From: BRH-c25 sp964619815
GTDB lineage: Bacteria > Bacillota > Clostridia > Lutisporales > Lutisporaceae
NCBI GenBank assembly: GCA_964619815.1
Contig: CAZUGK010000055.1
Coordinates: forward strand, 1 to 24,288
Length of the DNA stretch: 24,288 bases
Direction: 5' to 3'
In this document: one piece after another, positions 13,356 through 21,083 of the stretch
Position numbering within the stretch: the first letter of the stretch is position 1
How the letters are laid out: every line of letters begins with the position of its first letter
Program-made: the position numbers and the translations under genes
Notes under the pieces: generated by a model
The model's database searches: none
What the model was told of the DNA's origin: nothing
What the model saw: the letters and a program-made list of their open reading frames with translations, nothing else

Positions 13356-13994
13356 ATGTTACAGATAGATGATGCGGGAAGCGGAAGCCTCGTTGGGGGC
13401 ACCTGCATTGGCGTGTTGAGAAAGGAAACAGGAGAATATTACTACGAAATTATTCCTGTGCAACAGTTCAACGAAGCCAACTTTAAAAATAAAACGTATA
13501 TATATTATACAACAGAAATTGTAAAAAATGCTTTTAAAAAGTTGTCGGTGAAAAAGAGAGAGCAAATTTATATATGTCAGGGTTATATGTTTGAGGATAC
13601 CAGAAAATTCCTAACCCAGTCAAATTATAAATTTATAAACTCCAAAATTGAAGAGCCTCTTCAATCCCGTATAGAAAAAACCTTTGAAAATTACACAATA
13701 TCGCTGGGCTTGCCCAGGGATTTCATCGCATATACAAAGTACCCTTTTCACTTTCATCGGCTTCTAAAATGGGTATACGCCGATTATGGCAATCGGATCA
13801 AGCTTTGCAAAACTGGCTGGAAAAGTTGGCACAAGTACAGTAATATCTCCGTAGAGGTATATTATGACAAGCTTTTGAAAAGTAACTTCATTTGTCTTAA
13901 ATGCGGCAAGAAAATAGCTGACAATTCAAATGTAAAGGTAATAAAATTCTTTTCAAACAGGGACAATTATGTATATGTGCATAAGCATTGCTGA
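13356..13994 (+). CDS. Uncharacterised protein with a C-terminal Cys/His cluster
   Basis: Not recognised. The 212-residue start at the ATG at 13356 is preferred: AGGTG lies five bases before it, and the protein begins with the well-formed strand MLQIDDAGSGSLVGGTCIGVLR. A longer reading from 13281 would overlap the surE promoter region. The N-terminal half looks alpha/beta, and the DDAGSG turn between two strands recalls the first strand of RNase H-like folds; this is an impression only. The C-terminus has Cys180 and Cys183 (CLKC) and ends in His209, His211 and Cys212 (VHKHC), which could bind zinc. No signal peptide or membrane segment is seen. It lies alone between divergent surE and convergent oadA. 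Confidence 0.75.
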   Translation: MLQIDDAGSGSLVGGTCIGVLRKETGEYYYEIIPVQQFNEANFKNKTYIYYTTEIVKNAFKKLSVKKREQIYICQGYMFEDTRKFLTQSNYKFINSKIEEPLQSRIEKTFENYTISLGLPRDFIAYTKYPFHFHRLLKWVYADYGNRIKLCKTGWKSWHKYSNISVEVYYDKLLKSNFICLKCGKKIADNSNVKVIKFFSNRDNYVYVHKHC

Positions 13995-14012
13995 GCGCTT
14001 CGAAATACTTGT

Positions 14013-14054
14013 TAAAAAGCAGCCATATTATAGAATATTCTATAACATGACTGC
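14013..14054 (-). terminator. Rho-independent terminator of the oadA-like gene
   Basis: The core 14028-14045 is a perfect 18-bp palindrome (arms TTATAGAAT and ATTCTATAA). Outside it, 14046-14054 and 14019-14027 pair completely on the minus-strand RNA if two G-U pairs are allowed, and that RNA then runs into five U residues. On the plus strand the same positions give mismatches and no T-tract, which shows the direction. Confidence 0.75.
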
Positions 14055-14071
14055 CCATATTCTTATTATTC

Positions 14072-15469
14072 CTATACCGGATATGTCTTGTCAACCTTAT
14101 CTACAAGATTGCTGTCAATGGCATACTTTTTTGCCTGTCTGTCTTTGAAGAACTTCAGGGCTACCTGCGGGAAGAGTGCATAGCTGAGCACATCCTCTTC
14201 CTGTTCATAATACTCCTTCATTTCCTGCTTAACCGACTCAAGCTGTGGCTCCAGCAAATCAGCAGGCCTGCAGGTTATGACTTCCTCGTCCCCAATAATC
14301 GTTTTCCTTATTTCCCCGGAAATGGGAACACTTGGTTTTCCATATTTGCCTCTGACATAATCCTTTATCTCATTGGGTATCATCTTATACCGGCTGCCTG
14401 AAACAACATTGAAAACTGCCTGTGTGCCTACAAACTGACTTGATGGAGTTACAAGCGGAGGGAATCCAAGATCCTCTCTTACCCTTGGCACCTCCTTAAG
14501 CACCTCATTATACTTATCCATTGCATTCGCCTGCTTCAACTGCGACATAAGATTGGACAGCATCCCTCCCGGCACCTGGTAGGACAGCACATTTGTATCA
14601 ACGTTAAATACATTCGGATTCAACAATCCGTTAGCTATATATTTTTCCTTTATTCCTTTGAAGTAATAGGCAATTTCACATAAGAGCTCCAGATCAAGAC
14701 CCGAATCATATTCCGTCCCCTTAAGCGTTGCCACCATTGGTTCAGTCGGAGGCTGTGAAGTTCCAAGACCAAAGGGCGACATGGCAGTATCTATAATATC
14801 CACTCCAGCCTCAATAGCCTTCAAATATGTCATATCGGTCATACCGCTTGTAAAGTGGGTATGCAGCTGTATCGGTATGCTTATATGCTCTTTCAAGGCT
14901 TTAATAAGCTCATATCCGTAATATGGAGTAAGTATTCCGGACATATCCTTTATGCAAAGTGAATCGCAGCCCATATCCTGGACTTTTTTTGCGAGGTCTA
15001 CATAAAGCTCAATATTATGTACCGGACTAATAGTATATACAACAGTTCCTTGAGCATGTCCGCCATACTTCTTTGTAGCTTTAACTGCCGTTTCAATGTT
15101 CCTCAGGTCATTAAGCGCATCAAAAATTCTTATTATATCAACACCGTTTTTTATTGACAGTCTGACAAACTCCTCTACTACATCATCTGGGTAGTTCTTA
15201 TAACCAAGAATGTTCTGACCCCTAAGAAGCATCTGCAGCTTTGTGTTTTTTAGCTTTGACTTAATCACACGAAGCCTCTCCCAAGGATCTTCATCAAGGA
15301 ACCTAAGGCAAGAATCGAAGGTAGCCCCTCCCCACATCTCTATTGAATGATATCCCACCTTATCCATAAGCTCAAGAATCGGAAGCATTTCATCTGTTCT
15401 CATTCTTGTAGCAATCAATGACTGATGGCCATCCCTCAATATAGTTTCAGTAATTTTAACTTTAGCCAT
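14072..15469 (-). CDS. Carboxyltransferase subunit (OadA / PycB / transcarboxylase 5S type) without biotin domain
   Basis: The 465-residue protein has the carboxyltransferase TIM barrel and the conserved C-terminal PYC/OADA domain. Metal and catalytic positions are present: LRDGHQSL (Asp13), the lysine that is carbamylated in homologues in CIKDMSG (Lys174), and the histidines of QLHTHFTSG (His203, His205). It stops near 465 residues, whereas single-chain OadA and PycB run to about 590-600 with a C-terminal biotinyl domain containing an MKM motif. No such domain is here or in the next 60 bases. The biotin carrier must therefore be a separate protein, as in transcarboxylase-type systems. The partner reaction (oxaloacetate decarboxylation, pyruvate carboxylation or transcarboxylation) is unresolved. 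The ATG at 15469 has GGAGG ten bases upstream. Its own promoter and terminator suggest a single-gene unit. Confidence 0.9.
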   Translation of the reverse strand: MAKVKITETILRDGHQSLIATRMRTDEMLPILELMDKVGYHSIEMWGGATFDSCLRFLDEDPWERLRVIKSKLKNTKLQMLLRGQNILGYKNYPDDVVEEFVRLSIKNGVDIIRIFDALNDLRNIETAVKATKKYGGHAQGTVVYTISPVHNIELYVDLAKKVQDMGCDSLCIKDMSGILTPYYGYELIKALKEHISIPIQLHTHFTSGMTDMTYLKAIEAGVDIIDTAMSPFGLGTSQPPTEPMVATLKGTEYDSGLDLELLCEIAYYFKGIKEKYIANGLLNPNVFNVDTNVLSYQVPGGMLSNLMSQLKQANAMDKYNEVLKEVPRVREDLGFPPLVTPSSQFVGTQAVFNVVSGSRYKMIPNEIKDYVRGKYGKPSVPISGEIRKTIIGDEEVITCRPADLLEPQLESVKQEMKEYYEQEEDVLSYALFPQVALKFFKDRQAKKYAIDSNLVDKVDKTYPV

Positions 15470-15542
15470 GTGTGCACATCCTCCAATCATTAAAATAAAA
15501 TATACTTAATACATTCTGAAACTTGATATTTATTTTATATAT

Positions 15543-15571
15543 ATCATATTTATCAATTAAAATATATACAA
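15543..15571 (-). promoter_or_regulatory. Candidate sigma-A promoter of the oadA-like gene
   Basis: On the minus strand TTGTAT (15566-15571) and TATGAT (15543-15548) are separated by 17 bases. The predicted start near 15536 leaves a 67-base leader. The surrounding DNA is extremely AT-rich, which raises the chance-match risk. Confidence 0.45.
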
Positions 15572-15595
15572 AATCACCAAATTGAGAAAATTTTG

Positions 15596-16042
15596 CTATT
15601 TCTGCGAACAAGGCTTAAAATAACCTTCCATGGATACTCTGTAATATTCGGGTGTGCTTATATCGCCAAATATCTCTTTGATATCAGCTGTGATATTCTT
15701 GTTTTCCTCCTTCTTAAAGCCCATTGCCTTTAAGAAGTGTCCGCATATATTAGCAGCATATACCTCCTTTGCACCTTTTAAATCAGCTATATTAAGCAGC
15801 GCTTTTGTTATTGCGGTGCCCAATTTCATTCTTCTGTGGCTTTCACTCACAATTACCCAATTCAAAAAACCCTTGCTTTCCTTAAGCACTATGCAGCCGC
15901 AGCCGCATTTTTCATTATCACTTTCACATATAAGAAAACCGTCTATGTTTGAAAGAAGCTTTCCAGCCGTGTATCCGTTTTCTGACGCCAACTCCTGGAC
16001 AAAGCTTATGTCCTCAGGCTTTATCTTTCTTATCTGCAGCAT
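15596..16042 (-). CDS. GNAT-family N-acetyltransferase
   Basis: 148 residues with a GNAT layout: an early strand MLQIRKIKPEDISFVQELA, the central strand FLNWVIVSESHRR, and the acetyl-CoA motif A (HRRMKLGTAITKALL, 69-83). In that motif one of the usual glycines is replaced by Lys73 while Gly75 is kept. A later ICGHFLKAMGFKKEE block is the usual motif B. A Cys-rich stretch (CGCGC, 46-50) is unusual. The substrate is unknown. The ATG at 16042 is preferred, with GGGGG about nine bases upstream; an in-frame TTG earlier would include that site. It overlaps rluB by 29 bases. Confidence 0.85.
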   Translation of the reverse strand: MLQIRKIKPEDISFVQELASENGYTAGKLLSNIDGFLICESDNEKCGCGCIVLKESKGFLNWVIVSESHRRMKLGTAITKALLNIADLKGAKEVYAANICGHFLKAMGFKKEENKNITADIKEIFGDISTPEYYRVSMEGYFKPCSQK

Positions 16043-16766
16043 GCGCCCAACCCCCAAGTGTTTTTAAATACTCTATTTCAGAATCATTCAGATAGCGCCA
16101 TTCTCCTGTTTTAAGAGAATCTAATCCTATTTTCCCTATTTTCATACGCTTAAGTCTAATAACCTCGTGCCCTATTGCAGAACACATCTTTCTTACTTGT
16201 CTGTTTTTTCCTTCATGTATGGTGATGTCTACAACGCTGTTACCCTTTACATACCTTACTATTTCAAGCTTTGCAGGAGATGTAACATAATCTTCTATTT
16301 TTATTCCCCCGGCAAAGGTCTCAATACTGGCCTTGTCCACTTTTCCACGGACTAAAGCTCTATAGGTCTTGTCAATATTGTGCTTCGGATGAGTGATCAT
16401 ATATGTCAGATCGCCATCATTGGTAAGAAGAAGGAGCCCTTCAGTATCATAGTCCAGGCGGCCAATAGGAAAGACCCTAACGCTTATACCGTTTAACAGG
16501 TCTAAGACAGTGGGCCTTCCGAATTGATCTTTTACACTGGTAATATATCCTACCGGTTTATTCAGTAAAATATAAACCTTGCTTTCAGTGCTTCTGATTA
16601 TCTTCCCATCTACTTCAATTATATCCAATTCTTTGTCTACCTTACAGCCAGGTTCGGTAATCAAACTGCCGTTCACCTTCACCCGGCCGGCGGCTATAAG
16701 TTCTTCGCACTTTCTCCTTGATGCCACTCCGAACTCTGACATTACTTTTTGCAATCGTTCCACCAT
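16014..16766 (-). CDS. rluB: 23S rRNA pseudouridine synthase, RluB type
   Basis: Converts a uridine in the peptidyl-transferase region of 23S rRNA to pseudouridine. The 250-residue protein has an N-terminal S4 RNA-binding domain (about 2-60, starting RLQKVMSEFGVASRRKCEEL), then the RsuA-like catalytic domain with the GRLDYDTEGLLLL motif; Asp105 is the catalytic aspartate. HEGKNRQVRKM further on is also typical. Domain order and length match RluB rather than RluA or TruB. The ATG at 16766 follows AGGAG by ten bases; a GTG 18 bases earlier would swallow that site. It is followed by the overlapping GNAT gene. RluE/RluF-like specificity cannot be fully excluded. Confidence 0.93.
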   Translation of the reverse strand: MVERLQKVMSEFGVASRRKCEELIAAGRVKVNGSLITEPGCKVDKELDIIEVDGKIIRSTESKVYILLNKPVGYITSVKDQFGRPTVLDLLNGISVRVFPIGRLDYDTEGLLLLTNDGDLTYMITHPKHNIDKTYRALVRGKVDKASIETFAGGIKIEDYVTSPAKLEIVRYVKGNSVVDITIHEGKNRQVRKMCSAIGHEVIRLKRMKIGKIGLDSLKTGEWRYLNDSEIEYLKTLGGWAHAADKKDKA

Positions 16767-16889
16767 TTTTCCCCTGCTCCTCACATTACCGATAAAATCG
16801 TTGAGAAATATTTAACTTCAGATACCCTGCTATGGCATAAATACTCCGAATCAAAAGGGAGCTTATATTACCATAAAAGAAGTTCTTTT

Positions 16890-18020
16890 CTAGTTTGCGA
16901 CTGTAAAGTAATCCTTGAGAATTCTCTTCAAGTGAAAAAAAGGACTGCTGGACTCTACACTCTCTGTATATTCAAGTCCGATTGTTCCCATAAGCTTGTT
17001 ATCAAGGTATATTTCAAGCTTTCCTGCATCGTCACCTTTGTTAAGCGGAGCCTGTGCCACCCCATTGTACTTAGGCAAAAGCTTCACATTTTCCTTTTCA
17101 GCACCACTCAACGTAAGGGTAAAATCCTCTTTTGGCTTTACAGCAACAAACTTTTCTTTTCCATTTTTAACATCCACAACCTGATAGATATTATTTTTGT
17201 CAACTATTTTCTCGTTGGTATAATTCTTGAAGCCATATTCCAAAAGGGCAGCCGAATCATTCCACATAGGTCCGCAATTCAACACCACGCATACCAATTG
17301 CATCCCATTCCTTGTGGCTGAAGATACCAGGCATCTTCCTGCTTTATTGGTAAAGCCTGTTTTTACTCCATTCCCTCCGTCAAACTGCCACAGCATCTTA
17401 TTTTTGTTAATCATTACCCTGTCCCAGTTTTCATTTGGCGGGCCTTCTATCGTTTTCTTTTTACTGCTCACAACATCTGCAAATACGGGATTTTTCAATG
17501 CATAAGCAGTAATTAAAGCCAGATCATAAGCGGTGGTGTAATGTCCTTCCGCATCCAATCCATGAGGATTGGCAAAATTCGTATTGTTTGCCCCTATTTC
17601 CTGTGCTTTACGATTCATCAGGTCTGCAAAGCCTTCTACTGAGCCGCCGACATGCTCGGCTACTGCCACAGCAGCATCGTTGCCGGAGCGCAGCATGATT
17701 GCATAAAGCAAATCGTGAACTGTATGCTTTTCACCTTCACGTAAATAAATGGAAGACCCTCCTGTATATGAGGCTTTTCTGCTTACAGTAACCGTCTCTT
17801 CAAGCTTTCCGCTTTCAACGGCTACCAGAGTTGTCATTATTTTAGTTGTACTCGCCATCGCAAGCTTCTCATTCATATTCTTCGAGTATAGTACCCTTCC
17901 TGAATTCACGTCCATTATAACCGCAGCCCGGGCACTTATATCCTCCCCGGCTGAAACTGCAAAAAAACTCGACACTGCAGCAATTACAAAAGACATAATC
18001 AAAGCTAAGCTTCTTTTCAT
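16890..18020 (-). CDS. D-alanyl-D-alanine carboxypeptidase (DacF/DacB-like PBP)
   Basis: Low-molecular-weight penicillin-binding protein trimming stem peptides of peptidoglycan outside the membrane. The 376 residues include a signal peptide (about 1-24, AVSA then G), the catalytic SxxK as STTK at 57-60, SxN as SGN at 112-114, and KTG at 220-222. A C-terminal beta domain (about 280-350) is followed by an amphipathic tail (FHLKRILKDYF) that could attach to the membrane. GGAG seven bases upstream fixes the ATG. It resembles the sporulation-linked DacF of Bacillus and its paralogue at 22862; whether it is sporulation-specific cannot be read from the promoter region. It follows the MazG-like gene by 73 bases, with no clear terminator before rluB. 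Confidence 0.92.
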   Translation of the reverse strand: MKRSLALIMSFVIAAVSSFFAVSAGEDISARAAVIMDVNSGRVLYSKNMNEKLAMASTTKIMTTLVAVESGKLEETVTVSRKASYTGGSSIYLREGEKHTVHDLLYAIMLRSGNDAAVAVAEHVGGSVEGFADLMNRKAQEIGANNTNFANPHGLDAEGHYTTAYDLALITAYALKNPVFADVVSSKKKTIEGPPNENWDRVMINKNKMLWQFDGGNGVKTGFTNKAGRCLVSSATRNGMQLVCVVLNCGPMWNDSAALLEYGFKNYTNEKIVDKNNIYQVVDVKNGKEKFVAVKPKEDFTLTLSGAEKENVKLLPKYNGVAQAPLNKGDDAGKLEIYLDNKLMGTIGLEYTESVESSSPFFHLKRILKDYFTVAN

Positions 18021-18093
18021 CCTATCACTCCGTCAATTTTTAATGCATTCTATAAACGTATTATTAACAGAATGACAGTTTTCTATAATATGA

Positions 18094-18492
18094 TTATTCG
18101 TATATTATTTTGCAGCCGAATTCCTTGGCTATCTTAAGGGCTTCTTTAACGTCATCCTCTCCCCAGATAGTCCATCCACCCTTCAAGGTTCCATCCACGT
18201 ACAGTTCAACCTTGTCTTTTTTAACAATCATCCGTTTGTCATAACGTTTCTTCATTTGAATAATCTGACGGCTGATTGCTTCTTCAATATCAACGTCCAT
18301 TACCTTTAATGCTATGAAAATGCATGAAAGTGCATCCTCCAATTCTCTCTTTGCCCTGTCCTCCTCACCTTTGAGAAGGGCTTTCAAGGACTCAGCCACT
18401 TCTTCATTCAGATGACTCAGCACTTCCTTTGGATCATCCGTTGCATATTTTCTATTCTCCCATATAATATCAACTGCTTGTTTAAGCTCCAT
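18094..18492 (-). CDS. MazG-like nucleotide pyrophosphohydrolase domain protein
   Basis: The N-terminal 85 residues match the all-alpha NTP-PPase (MazG-like) pattern: a helix with E31-V-A-E34, then E50-L-E-D53, the paired ExxE/ExxD sets that bind magnesium. The enzymes hydrolyse nucleoside triphosphates to monophosphate and pyrophosphate, often to clear unusual nucleotides. The 45-residue C-terminal extension is predicted as two strands and a helix (KVELYVDGTLKGGWTIW, then DDVKEALKIAKEFG) and I do not recognise it; it may be a separate small domain. GAGGTGAT precedes the ATG. Substrate is unknown. Downstream is the DD-carboxypeptidase, probably co-transcribed. Confidence 0.75.
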   Translation of the reverse strand: MELKQAVDIIWENRKYATDDPKEVLSHLNEEVAESLKALLKGEEDRAKRELEDALSCIFIALKVMDVDIEEAISRQIIQMKKRYDKRMIVKKDKVELYVDGTLKGGWTIWGEDDVKEALKIAKEFGCKIIYE

Positions 18493-18509
18493 TTAATCAC
18501 CTCTGATGC

Positions 18510-18518
18510 ATTATAGCA
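18510..18518 (-). promoter_or_regulatory. Candidate extended -10 promoter of the MazG-like gene
   Basis: TGC followed directly by TATAAT (18510-18515) on the minus strand. The implied start would leave a leader of only about 11 bases, with the ribosome-binding site at its very end, so the real promoter may lie further upstream. Confidence 0.35.
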
Positions 18519-18578
18519 TATTCATATATCAGTGTATTTTTCGACAACTGTTATTACTTATTATAACAAATTTTAGTA

Positions 18579-18606
18579 TAAAAAAGGAAGGAGTTTAGCC
18601 CTTCCT
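18579..18606 (-). terminator. Rho-independent terminator of ytfJ
   Basis: AGGAAGG (18585-18591) pairs with CCTTCCT (18600-18606) around eight bases, followed on the minus strand by six T residues. The stem overlaps the ytfJ stop codon. Confidence 0.85.
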
Positions 18607-19027
18607 ACATTTCTATTTTTTCTTCTTCTGTATATTTCTTTTTGTTAAAGTAGCTTTCCATGTTGTCTATCAGGTTTGGCACCATATCAACTATTCTGTC
18701 CACCGCACTGTTGTATTTTACCGGTATCACCTTTAGCTGGCCATTTGATGTTGCAAGAAAGCCTATAGGCTGTACAGTCACTCCTGCGCCGCTGCCTCCT
18801 GCAAAAGGATATTTGGAGCCATCTCCATCTTCCTTGTTGTCTGTACCTCCCGCATATTCCCCTCCCCCTGCGATAAAGGCGAAGGATACCTTCGATACAG
18901 GCACTATTACAGCTCCATCCCTTGTCTCTACAGCATCACCTATTACAGTGTTGACATCTATCATGTTTTTGATATTTTCCATTGTAGTCTTCATTAAGCT
19001 TTCCACAGGCTGATCCAAGCTAAACAC
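18605..19027 (-). CDS. ytfJ: Sporulation protein YtfJ (GerW family)
   Basis: 140 residues with the family's N-terminal pattern (QPVESLMKTTMENIKNMIDVNTVIGDAVET), a short glycine-rich segment (AGGGEYAGG; FAGGSGAGV) and VQPIGFLA. In Bacillus this protein is made in the forespore and its loss affects germination; by homology this one is spore-related. The start is GTG at 19027, because the Bacillus N-terminus aligns with the residues after it; AAAGGA is close (two to three bases). An ATG 33 bases later, with GGAAAG upstream, is the alternative. It follows the DUF2953 gene, its usual partner in Clostridia, by 26 bases. Confidence 0.88.
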   Translation of the reverse strand: MFSLDQPVESLMKTTMENIKNMIDVNTVIGDAVETRDGAVIVPVSKVSFAFIAGGGEYAGGTDNKEDGDGSKYPFAGGSGAGVTVQPIGFLATSNGQLKVIPVKYNSAVDRIVDMVPNLIDNMESYFNKKKYTEEEKIEM

Positions 19028-19053
19028 ATCCTTTAATTTATATTAATTTATTA

Positions 19054-19683
19054 TTATCTTTTCATACCGGATAGCAATGCAGGTACTGCCCTAATTCCAG
19101 CATTTATAATATGACCTAATTTTAAGCTTATTATACAATGAAATTCAACGCACAGCTGAACCCTGCTGAAAATTGGAACAATAGCGATTCTGGGATTCCC
19201 AATATTAAGATAGCTTCTGGTAAAAGTCATGATATTTCCGATCAATATCCATGCAACTCCATATAAAATCCCTGTTTCTGCCGCATCACCGGTACCCATG
19301 CTTAACTTCAGCTCAAAATTATCTATTCTTGTTTTCTTTGCCATGTATTTCAAGACAGGTGTTATCGCATTTTTTATATTTTTGTAAATCTTAAATAAGT
19401 TTCCCCCTTCTGTTATACTGAACAGTTTGGTAAACCTGGCCAACAGTCTGCTGCGTTTCTTGTTTGCCACTTCCATTTTGTACTTTAATGCAGGCTTCCC
19501 ATCCTTCATGGCGATTATTAGAAATGGAATTTCCGACTTGAACTTTATCAAACCATATAAGGTACTGAAGCCTATTGTTATTTTGTCATCCATATTATCT
19601 TTTCTCATATCTATACTGATAACTATAGGCATAAAATACAACAGCAGAAGAATAACAAGCAGTGTAAGCAAAAAATAAAACAT
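19054..19683 (-). CDS. DUF2953 domain protein (YtfI-like)
   Basis: 209 residues with one strongly hydrophobic N-terminal helix (about 2-22, FYFLLTLLVILLLLYFM) and a soluble domain with GFSTLYGLIKFK and KLSMGTGDAAETGILYG, a pattern I associate with DUF2953. The position between scpB and ytfJ is the usual one in Clostridia and supports the call. GGGGAGG eight bases upstream fixes the ATG. The function is unknown, presumably linked to sporulation with YtfJ. CCCCA (19694-19698) and TGGGG (19708-19712) upstream could pair and partly cover the ribosome-binding site. Confidence 0.8.
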   Translation of the reverse strand: MFYFLLTLLVILLLLYFMPIVISIDMRKDNMDDKITIGFSTLYGLIKFKSEIPFLIIAMKDGKPALKYKMEVANKKRSRLLARFTKLFSITEGGNLFKIYKNIKNAITPVLKYMAKKTRIDNFELKLSMGTGDAAETGILYGVAWILIGNIMTFTRSYLNIGNPRIAIVPIFSRVQLCVEFHCIISLKLGHIINAGIRAVPALLSGMKR

Positions 19684-19748
19684 AATACTTCCTCCCCATA
19701 TATGCTTTGGGGTAATTGTGCAAAATAACTCTTAGTATTTTTTCTCAA

Positions 19749-19794
19749 AAATAAAAAATAATACATCCTAACATTTCTATAAGGATGTATTATT
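19749..19794 (-). terminator. Rho-independent terminator of the trpS-scpAB operon
   Basis: A 13-bp stem (19757-19769 with 19782-19794) with AATACATCCT as core arm and a 12-base loop. The minus-strand transcript continues into TTTTTATTTTT, seven bases after the scpB stop. Confidence 0.82.
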
Positions 19795-19800
19795 ATTACG

Positions 19801-20331
19801 CTACGCTCCTGCCTCTTCCGTAAGCTCCTTCAGCACAGGCAGCTCGGCGAGGGATTTTAATCCGAAAAGCTTTAAAAAATTATCTGTAGTCCTGTATAGT
19901 ATGGGTCGTCCGGGGCCGTCCAACCTGCCTGCCTCATATATAAGCTCCTTCTCTGCAAGTCTTGCTATGCAGCCTTCGGACTTTACTCCTCTTATATAAT
20001 CCACCTGTGATTTGGTGATGGGCTGTTTGTAAGCAATTATTGCGAGAGTCTCAAGGGATGCCTGAGAAAGGCCCTGCCTGCTCTGAGGTTTTACCAGCCT
20101 CTCTATATACTCATAATGCTCCGGCTTTGTACACATCTGATAGCAGTTGTTTACCTCGATTATCTGCAAGCCCCTGTTCTCTTCATTGAAGCTGTCCATC
20201 ATCTGGGCAACTATTCTCCTCAGAGTTGTCTCATCTATGCTTATTATGCTGCATAGATCCTTTATAGGTACGGCGTCCCCAGCCACAAACAAAAGACCTT
20301 CTACAATCGACTTTATTTCCCTTATGTCCAT
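19801..20331 (-). CDS. scpB: Segregation and condensation protein B
   Basis: Partner of ScpA and SMC in the bacterial condensin that compacts and separates chromosomes. The 176-residue protein has two winged-helix domains: SIVEGLLFVAGDAVPI marks the start of the first, and SQASLETLAIIAYKQPITKSQVDYIRGV the second, a clear ScpB signature. GRPILYRTTDNFLKLFGL is the conserved C-terminal part. The start is uncertain. The ATG at 20331 has GGGATGG eight to nine bases upstream; the ATG at 20343 is immediately next to AAGGG, which is too close. The scpA stop is 17 bases before the chosen start. Confidence 0.93.
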   Translation of the reverse strand: MDIREIKSIVEGLLFVAGDAVPIKDLCSIISIDETTLRRIVAQMMDSFNEENRGLQIIEVNNCYQMCTKPEHYEYIERLVKPQSRQGLSQASLETLAIIAYKQPITKSQVDYIRGVKSEGCIARLAEKELIYEAGRLDGPGRPILYRTTDNFLKLFGLKSLAELPVLKELTEEAGA

Positions 20332-20347
20332 AATAAAATCCATCCCT

Positions 20348-21079
20348 TCATGCGTCTTTTGCTCTTCTCTTAATTAATATCCTTGCAAAATTCCTTTCCT
20401 GAAAAATTGTCAGGCTCCTTCTTTTTATCAACTCGAGCACTGCCAGGAAAGTAACAATAGTCTCATATCTGTTGCTGCTGCTCAGGAACAAATCGTCAAA
20501 ATAAAATGACGGCTTGCTTGCAAGCAGCTTGTTTATCAGCCTTATTTTATCGTCTACTGTAACGACCTCCCTATATATCTCTCTGAAGTTGTTTCTTTTT
20601 TTGGATTCATTCTTGAGCATAATGTTTTTAAAGCTGATATATAACATATCCAGGGAAACATTTGAAATGGAAGTGACATCACTGATATAGTCTTCTATTG
20701 GTTCAGGCTCCTTATAAAAAACCTTCTCGTATATGCCCAGCTTATCCTTTAACTCCAGGGACGCTTCCTTGTATTTCTTGTATTCAATAAGCTTCTGAAT
20801 AAGCTCTTCCCTTGGGTCGGCAGCATCTGTACCGTTCTCTTCCTTTTTGGGCTTAGGCAGCAGCATCTTTGACTTTATCTCCAGCAGCGTTGCAGCCATG
20901 ACGAGAAATTCGCTTGAAACCTCCAAATCATGTATCTCCATCATATCTATATACTGCAGGTACTGGTCTGTTATCTCCGCAATCGGTATGTCGTAAATGT
21001 CCACCTCGGCTTTTTCAATTAAATGCAGCAGAAGGTCCAGAGGACCTTCAAAGGCTTGCAGCTTAACATTTATAGGCAT
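20348..21079 (-). CDS. scpA: Segregation and condensation protein A
   Basis: The kleisin that links SMC heads in bacterial condensin. The 243-residue protein opens with VKLQAFEGPLDLLLHLIEK, the ScpA N-terminal signature, followed by DIYDIPIAEITDQYLQYI. The C-terminus has a winged-helix-like block (IVTFLAVLELIKRRSLTIFQ). GGAG eight bases upstream supports the ATG, four bases after the trpS stop. The order trpS-scpA-scpB is tightly packed and clearly one operon. Confidence 0.95.
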   Translation of the reverse strand: MPINVKLQAFEGPLDLLLHLIEKAEVDIYDIPIAEITDQYLQYIDMMEIHDLEVSSEFLVMAATLLEIKSKMLLPKPKKEENGTDAADPREELIQKLIEYKKYKEASLELKDKLGIYEKVFYKEPEPIEDYISDVTSISNVSLDMLYISFKNIMLKNESKKRNNFREIYREVVTVDDKIRLINKLLASKPSFYFDDLFLSSSNRYETIVTFLAVLELIKRRSLTIFQERNFARILIKRRAKDA

Positions 21080-21083
21080 ACCA

